Assembly: GCA_013350335.1 (NCBI GenBank)
Contig: CM023540.1
Location: forward strand, 20,279,828-20,343,827
Direction of reading: 5' to 3'
Source of the DNA: Chimonanthus salicifolius
Taxonomy: Eukaryota > Streptophyta > Magnoliopsida > Laurales > Calycanthaceae
DNA: 64,000 nt
Shown here: positions 54,718-64,000 of the stretch, piece by piece
How positions within the stretch are numbered: the stretch's first letter is position 1
How the letters are laid out: each line of letters opens with the position of its first letter
Notes under the pieces: generated by a model
The model's input: the letters and a program-made list of their open reading frames with translations, nothing else
Database searches by the model: none
What the model was told of the DNA's origin: nothing
Translations under genes and position numbers: made by a program

Positions 54718-57700
54718 GTATGGGCAGCACCACCATTTATTCTTTCACCATTCCTCGTCTCTCTTTCTACCGAACATGCGTTGAGTGCTTCATTCCCTTC
54801 AATTTCAGATCTGAAAATGAGCAAAACGCAATAAGAAATCCAATTTAGCTTAATCCAAAAGAAACCCATCTGAAGAAAACAGCAGCAATAATCATGATTC
54901 AAGTGAAACAATTGCGTGGTAGACGGGCCAAGTTTATGTTGTGTTTGATCTGGAAAATGTCCAAACCGCAATTAAAAATCCTCTTTAAGTTGATTCAAGA
55001 GAAATCTGTATCAAATTTTTTTTTATTAAAGATAAATGATTGCAGTGTAGAGTTGGGTCTAGTCTGAAAAATGCCTAGAACACTATCAGATATTGGCTTT
55101 CTGATAGTAGTTATTCAAAAAAAAAGGGGGAAAAATAACCATCTAAAAAAGACAAAAATGTAATTCTAAGAAAATAATTATGATATTTGGTTGGATGATA
55201 GATTTGAATGTGTGCATAGATGTCTTGGTTCTCGTTTCATCACCTTAATTGGACAATTCCAGCTGTGCATCAGATGTTTAAGATATGAAAGGACATGACA
55301 GACAGATAACATTTTCAGATTGAGGTAGTGTAATGGAGGTCATTGGATCTTTGGTGTGGTCTTCTTTGTGTTCCTCATAAATCCCCAAGCAAATGCCCTG
55401 CAGAAGCTGCAGCATTATTGATCCCTTTTCTTTTTTCAAGCCGAACAGAAAAAAATGTACTTGGGATGGTAGATGTCTAGGTGAAGATGGTGTGGTTGCT
55501 TTTCCCAAGGAGCTCTAAAGTTCTGTCTTTTGAAGGGGTGTTTTTGGTGTGTTTATGTTTTAAATGATGCGAATTGAGATATCTTTCATATGTTTCTCCA
55601 TATACCTGGTGATGGGCCATTAGAGCTTAAATCTGATGCCATGAAAGCTTTTAGAAAGGACGCCTCTTTCTGCATGGCTTTGTGGCTGCATTAAGCAGTG
55701 TATCTTCTGTGAATTTCATAGTTGGCCCTACAGGCTAACTGGATTGTTCTGATGGTAGTTTTCTAAGCAAACTCATGGGGCAATATAACATTCTAACATT
55801 TTATATAGAAACCTTCTGAATTTGATGGAAGCAAAATGACATATGACAGTCTTTAAAAAAATACAACAGTCCCCCCCTTTTTTTTCCTTTGAAAAGGAAA
55901 ACACAACACATAGTTACAAGCCTTAGATGCAAATGCTGTGACATATGACTCTGTCATAGCAATTGCTGAAGCTCAGAAATATGGGATCTTGCATTTTTTA
56001 ACATAGATGTTGCCTGAATCACCAGTTATCTTTTAAGTTTGTCTCATTTTATTTACTTGTAAGTTTTTATAAAGAGCTTGTTTGGCCCACACCTTCTACA
56101 TCGGCATCACTCTGTAAATAGTACTGAAGGTTTGGAAGGAACAAGGACAAAGGTTTTGATTTTTGGATGGTTTTTTTTTTTATTGGGAAAGGATATTTCT
56201 GCTGGAATTTTTAAGTCAGATAAACCTTCCTGCTTCATGTGTTGTTTCATTTTCTTTTTGAGAAAAATAAGATGGCAATACTATGACTAGCTATTTAGAC
56301 TATTTGAAGTCACAATTATCATTCCATTGAGGTAATTTGAACAAATTGCCACCGGTCAAACATTCCCCAGTTATTTCTGCTTTATTTCTAGATTGTCAGC
56401 TATTATATTGGCATCCATTTTGACACGGGCAGAAGAGAAACATTCTAGACAAGGCTTTCACCGATTTTATTGAAGGTTGCAGATAGCCTCCAACATTCCT
56501 TGCATATTTCCTTGCCCAGTCTACAGTATTCTCTGAGTCATCTTCAACTATGAGTGCCTTCACATCTTCTCATACTCTTCCTAATCACCTAAGTCTCCTC
56601 TCATAACATCAATACAACCCATTTGGTTAGAGTATAGCTGTGACTCAATGAATCTGTTCCTGCATTCCAGACTTGCCTAATTGAAAAAAATTGGTCAAGT
56701 GTGTCACAACTTGCCATGAAATCTTAATATCTGTTTGATGGTAAACATCAATGATGTCTCAATCATCATCTAGTTTCATTCTCTCTCTCTCTCTGAGATG
56801 GTAATATGAGTCATCTTGCAACCTTTATTGTTGCAATAATGAGTTCTTGCTAACTATGCTACATATTCTTTTCACCATGTTTCTGCTGAGTGCTGAGTGC
56901 ATGCTGATGATTTTAAATTGTGTTAATCTCTAGTTTCATATTGTTTCTTGTACAGAATTACTTTTGATTTATAATTTTCTTATTGTTTGTTAAGAGTGTT
57001 ATTTGCAACATCAATAATGTATTTTATATTTTGTATGATGTATGAATGATTGTTTATCATCATCAGTGTTATTGAAGCTTGGTCTCATCTATCTGTGTCA
57101 CCTTTGTGAATTATGTATGATTGTTGATAAATTATCACTTTCTCATCCAAAAAAAAAAAAAAAGATGTGGAGAAATTAGCACACCTAGGTGTCCTTATAG
57201 TAATACCAACAGGTCCTACATCTTTGCCATCCATTTTAATGAATATTAGAATCTAATATTTTAAAAATTCTAATGTTGCTCAAATGGATGTTGGAAATGC
57301 AAGGTCTGATAGTATTACCATCAGGTTTCCTGTATATAATCTGCATATTTATTTATTTATCTGTCTGTATTGAAAAGTGGTTGGTAAGATGGGTCAAATG
57401 CTTCACATATTCCTCCTTTGCATTTTATTCAGACTTTGATTTGGAGAAAGAAAGGAGTTTATTGGATGAACAAGGTCTTAAGATAGCTGAAAATCAAGAA
57501 AGCAGCCAAAAAAACAGGAGAAAGCTTGCAGAGAGTACTCGAGGTATGTTACATGCTTCATACTCTTTAGAACTTTCATTTTGATCATGGGCTACTGACA
57601 TTGGCATATGAAAATGTTGAACCAACACTTTTTTGGGGAGTGGGTTGTCAGGCTCCACCAGTTGGGTTTAGGGTGGTCATATCACACTGGGTGTTGCATC

Positions 57701-60700
57701 ACGTTCTCTCTCTCTCTATTTCTATCTCTATCTCTATCTATCTATCAATATATATGTATGTATGTATAGATGGAGATATCTTCAAAGAAATTGTTTCAGT
57801 TAATCTTAAAATATGGCTTTGAGACTAACCTTTTTTTTTTTTTTTGGGACAGATTTCAAGAAAGCCTCGACAGATGAAAAGCTAAGTTTATTTAATTCTT
57901 TGCTCAAGGGTTATCAAGAAGAAGTTGACAATCTTACAAAGAGGGCGAAATTTGGGGAAAATGCATTTCTTAATATCTATCAAAAGCTTTATGAGGCTCC
58001 AGATCCTTATCCTGCTCTTGCCTTCAATTGCTGTAAGTAGCTGAGGATGTCTTATTAGAAGGGCTTGCGTTCCACGTCATTCTTAATCTTTTTTCTTACA
58101 TGCCTATATATGAGGATCACTTTCTGTTTCACCCAAATTAAACTTGGAGGTATAATTACCCTCTCTTGTTTAGTTTGATTCATGTCTTTGCTCATTGATG
58201 GGCATACTAATGCTGAGAAAGGTTTAAACAGGATATTTTGTTGCTATTGTTAATGGTCATAACACTGTTTCTTGTCAATTAAATGCAGAAAAACAGAACA
58301 GACCCTAGGAATTTCAGCCTACTGGATCCTCCAGTCTCCCAATGATGAATGACTGGATGCCAAGTCAAACAGAATTCTAAGCAACTAACACAAATAAGTC
58401 CTTTTTTTTTTTTAATGAAATTAAAGAAAATAAGTTATATGACCAATTAAAGAAAAATAAATATAAGTAGTGCATAAATCGTAACAGTGAAATATTGGCC
58501 AAGGTCTGCTCAATACTCGGATCTGAGCCATGTAGAGATAATTGATCAAATACCTCTGATTCTGTCAAAATAGTAAGTTGTTTCATATGCCTCATGGAAA
58601 TGGTTGTATGTCTCAATTTTACAAAATCAAGTACCAGAATACAATTCAGATCGATAAGCACAAACTGCTATCTTGCTCTCCTCTCTCTCTCTCTCAGTTA
58701 AATAAATAATTGTTTATTTAAGTGTTAAAAAACTGTTCATATCATGAGAGAGATCTCTGGCAGGAATAAGGAAGGATAGCATGGTGACCAACACTACAAA
58801 ATCAGAAGAAGAGAGAGAGAGAGGGGGGGGCGCGGGGGGCGCTGGGGCTGGGTGTTGTCAATTTGAGTATCCTTCAGATGTTTTTGAAAAATGTGTCAGA
58901 CCCTAACGTCCTTTCTAAGTGGTAGTATGTGTTCCCATACACCAGTTTGGGTGATGGAAAACCACAAGCCAAACAGACACTGTCCGTGGGTACTGTCCAC
59001 GTTTGTAGCGAGTATTTACATGATAAATAAATCATGACTTAAGTCTTGGCTTGAAAATAATAAAATACTCACCATCTAGAAGAAAAAAACTTGGTGTCCC
59101 GAGATAAGGGTTCCAGCCCCCAAAGAAAGTCTAACTTTTGATACTAAATTTCCAAAATCTGTCTTGAATGTCAGCTCTACGAAGCTCTATATATATTTGT
59201 GTTTAAATTAAACTGACACCAGCTTAAATTCTAACCCACTGTGGGATGTTTTAGTCCCAACCATTATAATTTCATAAGACCTAAATTCCTTAATGACTAA
59301 ATCAATCAAGGAAGCTTATATCCAATGGAAAATAATAAAGAACAAAAGCTCAAATACATGCAACATGGACTAATGTGGTACTGTAGCAACTGGGCCTAAA
59401 TTGGACCATGCTACATACTCCTTTCATTGTGATTCTAACTTTTGTAGTGAAGTTGAAAACTAATCTAACCCAGACTGGTGTGCTTCTCCCTAAATGTAGG
59501 AGCAAGATCTGAAATTATCTGAACTGGAAGCTGAGAACCGAAAGATGAAAATTGAACTTGAGGAGTTCAGAACTGAAGCTACTCATTTAAAGAATCAACA
59601 GGCTACAATAAGAAGGCTTGAAGAACGCAACCGCCAATTAGAACAACAGGTTAGCATGTTATAATGGCATTTCACTTAATTTTCCCCTTCTTTTATTGAA
59701 TCAGTACCCTTTAAATGGGCTAACACTGTTACTGTGTGTTTTAGTTCACTGGTTACCATGCCCTATTAATGATCTGTATTTTTTTTTTTTTTTAGCGGTA
59801 ATAGAGAAAGCTTTTATTGAAAAAAAAAAAATACAAAACAAGAAGAAACAAGGTCTAAGAGACTTAGACCAAAAGAAAAGAAGAACAACAAAAAACAAAG
59901 AACACAAGAGCTACAATGAGAAGTCCCACGAATCGAGCCATCAATGCCGTTTTTCACAAAGAAGTCCGATACACCATTTGCTGAGCGACTGATATGGGCA
60001 AAAGATACCTCCAAGCCCGAGGTCAATTCCTTAATCTATGATCTGTATTGCCATTGGATTCAGAGCCACTTCCTCATTTGTAGAAGGCAGTGGATTCACC
60101 TCTCAAATGTTTGTATACGGGGGAATATTTTGTGAATGAATAAAAACTGTTAGAATTCAATGGAGCAGCAGGGCCCCCTTGTGCCTTACGTACCATCTTC
60201 AATCACAGTTCATTGTGGACGGGGTCACACATAGGGCATTTTTTTGCACCGAAGTTGTCAATTCTGTTTTGTCTCGGATGGAATGGCCGGAACTTTCCCT
60301 AAAAGGAATGGATCATTATATAATTTCGTATTGCCAAGTATATTGGGCCATTCCGGACTGGTCAAACATTTTTTTTTCCCAAAAAAAATGGAATCAGATA
60401 GAGGGGAAAAAATAAAAAATCTGGAGAGAGAGAGCGAGGAAGGGAGGGAGCATCCTTGTTACCATGGAATCCCTTCCCACCCGTCGATCACTTACTGTTG
60501 ATTCCTTTCTTACCTGCCATCCTAGAGTAACCGAGACAGGGAATAGATTCATCTCGCACAGTCACACACCCTTTCTAAGTGCTAGTGAACTTTGGGTTTG
60601 GGTCAGATACCTTTTTACCCTTGCATTGTACAAAAGAAGAGAAGATATATTGAGGTTCTTTTTTGGTAAAACTGCATTTCATCCTTTCTTTTCAAGGGAT

Positions 60701-63700
60701 TTGATTTTAGATTTTAATTTTTAGTATATTTCTTGTGGCAACTTAAATGTACTAACCCTAAGATTTTATTTCATCTTTTTGATTTTTTATTGAAATGTTA
60801 TTTAATATAAATTTATGGTAGATTTTCACTATTTTATCTTTTTACTATTTTTAATTTTTTTAATGCTTTATGCTGTCATTTTCGAAATAGAATACCGAAA
60901 TGGCAGGAGTCTGTCAACCATCTTCTTGTATCCAATTTGGTGCTACTTTTCAAGCTATTAGGGTTGGATTTTTGCATGCCGAAGTCCTGGTTATGTGTTT
61001 TTAATGAAGAAGTTATTTTTTATAGAAGCTCTTTTCGAAAGGCTCTATGGAAGGCTACAATTCTGAGTATTGTATGGTTTGTTTGGATGGAGAGAAATTC
61101 CTGGATTTTTAAAGGAGAGAGTCCTCAGTTATGCACCTTGTTGAAGTTATTAAGAGTAGAGTAGAGTGGCTTGGTGGATGGTGGGGTCTGGAAAATTCCG
61201 GAGAGTTACAATATCAAATATCTGTCATGCTTGGAACTCAGTGGATCATTTCTTTCCTCCGCCAGTTCTAGTAAGGTCCGTGGCTTGGTCTCCTCCTGCT
61301 GCAGGACTTCTTAAACTTAGTTTTGATGGAAGTTGTGTGCAAGAGGCTGGTTTAGCAGGCTATAGAGGGATTATTTGGAATGATTTTGGTGATTCTGTGC
61401 TATCCTTTGCGGATCCTTTTCACAATAGTTCTGTTCTAGATATGGAGTTATATGCTTTGTGGATGGGTGTTTTGTCGTTGGATGAGTTAGGAGAAGTTGG
61501 GAGTATCTTAAAAGGTGATTCTAAGATTGTTGTCAGTTGAGCTGTAGGGTCTATTTGTCCTTGGTGCTATCTAGATAAAATGGACATGAATCGTCATTCC
61601 ATGGTATCGTATGGATATTCAGTGTCTTGGGTCCCTCGATCCGCCAATTCAGAGGCTGATGAGTTAGCTCGTCAGGGTGTTTCTCTTTCTTCGAAGATTG
61701 TAAATAGTTTCATGTAATTTTGGGGTTGTTTCCTCTTTTTGGTTTTTCTGGGTTGCTTGTTTGTGCTTGCTCCCTCTCTTGATTAATGAAGTTAACTTTA
61801 AAAAAAAAACATTAGAGCGTTCCTATGTAGAGATAAAACTGGAATAGATTTTGACAACTATGCTGCATGGATTTTTCTTGGAAAATGAGATTTTTCCCAT
61901 ATTAGGTTGCACCAATTCTTTTAGAAAATTGAATTTCTTCAGGTCAATTTTTTCTAGGAATATAGCCCAAAAAATTTCTCATCAAGACTAATGACAAAAT
62001 GCTTTCCTAGAAAAAATCTACAGAGCATACCTTAATGGACTTGACTCGACCAATCTTAAACTCCTAGATCATTTACATACCTAGCTCGACTAGACTAAGA
62101 TTAAATGGGTTGATCCAACCCAACCCATTTTTTTATTGGATCGACCTAACCTGAGTAAGTTTAAATGTTTTGATTCAATCCAACCTAACCCATTATTACA
62201 CTAGTGATCCAACTGGACTTCTATTAGCTTGGCTTCATTCAATGGATTAACCCAATGCACCCAACCTTAAATATGTTTGTTAGATTCATACTTGACATGA
62301 CTCATTTATTAAATAGTTGATTTATTCAAGTACCTCGACATACTTAAATGGGCTAACCCAACTCAATCCATTTATTAAGTATGTTAACCTAGCCTATTCT
62401 GATCCATGTATTAAATGGGTAGATCCATACTTGACATGGCTCATTTATTAAACAGACTAGCCATTCTAGGTACTTATCCATGCTTAAATGGGCTAGCCCA
62501 ACCCAACCCAACCCTTCCCTTTTGTTGAATGGGTTAACCTAACCAGTCCTAATTCATATGTTAAACGGGTTAACCCGACCTAAACAATCTTAAGTGGGTC
62601 GATTTGACCCATCATTGACCTAACTCATTTATCAAATAGTTGGCAATTTAACCGGGTCAACCCAGCTTGGCCCATTTATTTGAAGGTTGATTCAACTAAA
62701 TTCATATCTAAGTCAACCCAAGTACTCAACCATGCTTAACTGAGCTGCCCAACTTGGTCCATTTATTAAAATGTTAGCCAACATGACCCATTTATTAAAC
62801 AAGTTGGCCTAACTCAAACAAGGGTTGACCCGACCAATAACTAACCTAATTCATTCTGAAATTGGTTTAATAGATTAAGCATAAATGGGTTGAGCCAACC
62901 TAACCCATTTGTTAAATGATTGACTTGACTTGATTTCTACCAATTTTGACCCATTTATTAAATGGCTTGACTCAACTTGATCTAACTGAGTTATGCGGTA
63001 GTTTTTCCTTATATAAGCTATTGTGCTGAACAAGTGCAGGAAATTTTTTGTACTATAAAATAAATTCCTGCTTAGCCATTTTCCCAAGCAAAGTTTCCAA
63101 TCAAAATCTACTTTCCCATTCAAATTCATTTTCCTAGTAAACTAACAAACTTGCTCGTACAGAATTCAGGATGCTAATCAGGTGAGGCCATTCATGAGCA
63201 TCACCCTATTAAAGTTACAGGCCACTTGGATGTTGTGTATTGAATTTGATGTTTGAAATAAGGACAAAGTGAAAAGAATTTTTTTGCTATTGCATGTGTT
63301 CCCATGTCCCACATATACTATAGACTACACAGGTGGTCCCCTAAAAAATGTTCAAATTTACCCATTATCATCATTATCATCATCATCATCATCGTTGCCG
63401 TTTATCCCATCTATTTGGATTTGCACTCATAATTGGATTTTACAAAAAGTTTCATACGATCTGGCTTCCTTTTTGACACCCATAGCACTCAAACCCACAA
63501 CCTTAGGGTTGCAACAATGAGTTCTTACCAACTATGCCAAAGACTCGTGGCAAACTTATATGTAAGCCCTTGGAATGTCAAATTAATATATTCCCTGACC
63601 CCCACCCTGAGTAGAAAACTCTAGTTAAAACTTACATTTAGAGCGTCCATGTGGCTTTGTGTAAGAGGCTTTATATCTTAATCCTTTCTCATTTGGCTTT

Positions 63701-63976
63701 CGTTGTTCTTCATCCTAGTTGCAATATTTTCTTATCTTTACCCATTCTCTAGTTTTTCTTAATTGTAATGTTCCTTTTATGTTATGAAGTGTTTTGAACT
63801 CTTTGTAGTAGGATGTTGACTTCAGTGAAGCATCCTTTTGCTTGTGGGAATCCTTTCCCAGTCACCACCCTTTTTGTGATTTATCAGATGGAGGAAAAAG
63901 TTAGGGAGCTTGTGGAGATCAAGCAACGTAGTTTGGCTGAAGAGAATCAGAAAACACTAGAAGTCCTAAAAGAAAG
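54636..63976 (+). CDS. CASP: CASP-type Golgi coiled-coil protein (CUX1/CASP family), 3' part outside window, frameshifted
   Basis: Plant CASP is a Golgi tail-anchored coiled-coil tether of about 690 residues, related to the CASP product of animal CUX1. Five exons match its N-terminal third: 54636-54717, 57433-57543, 57853-58032, 59500-59649 and 63888-63976. Landmarks are NFWKDFDLEKERS, RKLAESTRDFKKAS, FNSLLKGYQEEVDNLTKRA, FLNIYQKLYEAPDP and HLKNQQATIRRLEERNRQLE, then MEEKVRELVEIKQRSLAEEN, all helical and coiled-coil forming. The remaining coiled coil and C-terminal membrane anchor lie right of the window. Exon 3 has an extra T at 58023/58024 relative to the family, so the reading frame breaks just before exon 4. 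This may be a sequencing error, or the allele may be broken. A TATA-like box precedes the ATG by about 165 bp. Confidence 0.93.
54718..57432 (+). other. CASP intron 1
   Basis: No recognised element; a poly(A) run at 57150-57164 could end an unrecognised retroposon. Confidence 0.5.
57433..57543 (+). CDS. CASP: CASP exon 2
   Basis: Encodes DFDLEKERSLLDEQGLKIAE then NQESSQKNRRKLAESTR, nearly invariant in plant CASP. Acceptor TTCAG, donor GTATGT, phase 1 on both sides. Confidence 0.95.
57705..57770 (+). repeat. CT/ATCT/ATGT microsatellite in CASP intron 2
   Basis: Tracts of ctctctctct, tatctctatct, atctatctat and tatgtatgtatg follow one another. Confidence 0.85.
57853..58032 (+). CDS. CASP: CASP exon 3 with one-base insertion
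   Basis: Encodes FKKASTDEKLSLFNSLLKGY then QEEVDNLTKRAKFGENAFLN and IYQKLYEAPDPYPALA. The last codons should read Ser-Ile-Ala before the donor GTAAGT, but an extra T makes Phe-Asn-Cys and leaves phase 1 while exon 4 starts in phase 0. Without the T the exon holds exactly 59 codons in phase. Confidence 0.9.
58033..59499 (+). other. CASP intron 3
   Basis: Contains CT and GA microsatellites (58679-58696, 58809-58822) and the G-rich tract at 58823. Otherwise unremarkable. Confidence 0.5.
58823..58852 (+). other. potential G-quadruplex
   Basis: Four G runs (at least 8, 6, 4 and 3) are separated by CGC, CGCT and CT, fitting the quadruplex rule G3+N1-7. It is on the coding strand of CASP, in intron 3, after a GA repeat. 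Confidence 0.6.
59500..59649 (+). CDS. CASP: CASP exon 4 (coiled coil)
   Basis: Fifty codons, EQDLKLSELEAENRKMKIEL then EEFRTEATHLKNQQATIRRL and EERNRQLEQQ, continuous heptads. Acceptor TGTAG, donor GTTAGC, phase 0 on both sides. Confidence 0.95.
59769..60049 (-). mobile_element. 5'-truncated LINE 3' end with 12-bp TSD
   Basis: ATGATCTGTATT at 59769-59780 and 60038-60049 flanks a 257-bp insert. The minus strand encodes the end of RNase H (FAHISRSANGVSDFFVKNG), then a 3' UTR and poly(A). It lies in CASP intron 4. Confidence 0.85.
60930..61809 (+). mobile_element. LINE 3' portion (zinc knuckle end, RNase H, poly(A))
   Basis: LWKATILSIVWFVWMERNSW precedes RNase H with the acidic residues FDGS, MELYAL, KGDSK and ANSEADELARQG, with stops in between. 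The tail gattaatgaagttaacttta and A-run end at 61809. Same orientation as CASP. Confidence 0.78.
61810..63887 (+). other. CASP intron 4, last part, with repeat tract
   Basis: 62080-62990 is dominated by diverged words such as ccaacccatttattaaatgg and gggttaacccgacc with no regular period. An (ATC)n microsatellite lies at 63364-63392. Confidence 0.5.
63888..63976 (+). CDS. CASP: CASP exon 5 (last in window)
   Basis: Encodes MEEKVRELVEIKQRSLAEEN then QKTLEVLKE and two bases of the next codon. Acceptor TTATCAG, donor GTAGTC at 63977. The gene continues past the right edge. Confidence 0.9.
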
Positions 63977-64000
63977 GTAGTCCTATTCATGATGATGTCA

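Overview
The window is nuclear DNA of a flowering plant. It carries three conserved plant genes split into small exons by GT-AG introns of up to about 9 kb, and those introns are full of LTR, LINE, SINE, hAT and Mutator-type elements. No bacterial operon, phage, CRISPR array, rRNA or genuine tRNA gene was seen. The species cannot be named from sequence alone; long repeat-loaded introns suggest a large genome.

Layout: (1) 1-29815, minus strand: RAD23, a ubiquitin receptor and DNA-repair protein. Its start codon is at 29702. Six exons run leftwards to 11462 and cover the UBL domain, the Ala/Pro linker and UBA1. The exons for the STI1-like/XPC-binding and UBA2 domains are not visible and probably lie left of the window. 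(2) 29816-35673: a gene-free spacer with a Mutator-type MITE, three hAT MITEs, a SINE and LTR debris. (3) 35674-48779, plus strand: a SPRTN/Spartan-type DNA-protein crosslink protease with an HEMIH active site. Its intron 6 (8.3 kb) carries a SINE, a hAT MITE, a 5'-truncated LINE with a solo LTR inside it, and a plastid ycf2 fragment. (4) 48780-54468: a spacer with a hAT MITE and a 2.1-kb solo LTR. (5) 54636-right edge, plus strand: a CASP-type Golgi coiled-coil protein (CUX1/CASP family). Five exons are visible and the gene continues past the window. Exon 3 carries an extra base that breaks the frame.

The genes are independent eukaryotic transcription units. RAD23 (nucleotide excision repair and proteasome shuttling) and SPRTN (crosslink proteolysis at replication forks) both serve genome maintenance, but nothing in the sequence shows co-regulation.

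Most of the rest is transposable-element archaeology, and many elements can be delimited to the base by target-site duplications (TSDs). These include two short LTR retrotransposons, four solo LTRs, two families of hAT-type MITEs with 8-bp TSDs, a Mutator-type MITE with a 9-bp TSD and an internal minisatellite, several SINEs and LINE fragments, and a long-arm hairpin in a RAD23 intron. The best follow-up points are the CASP frameshift, a PCNA-binding-like motif in SPRTN, the ycf2 insertion beside a SPRTN exon, the minisatellite MITE, the G-box array in a solo LTR, and a tandem duplication split by two successive LTR insertions. No unmistakably new biological system was found.
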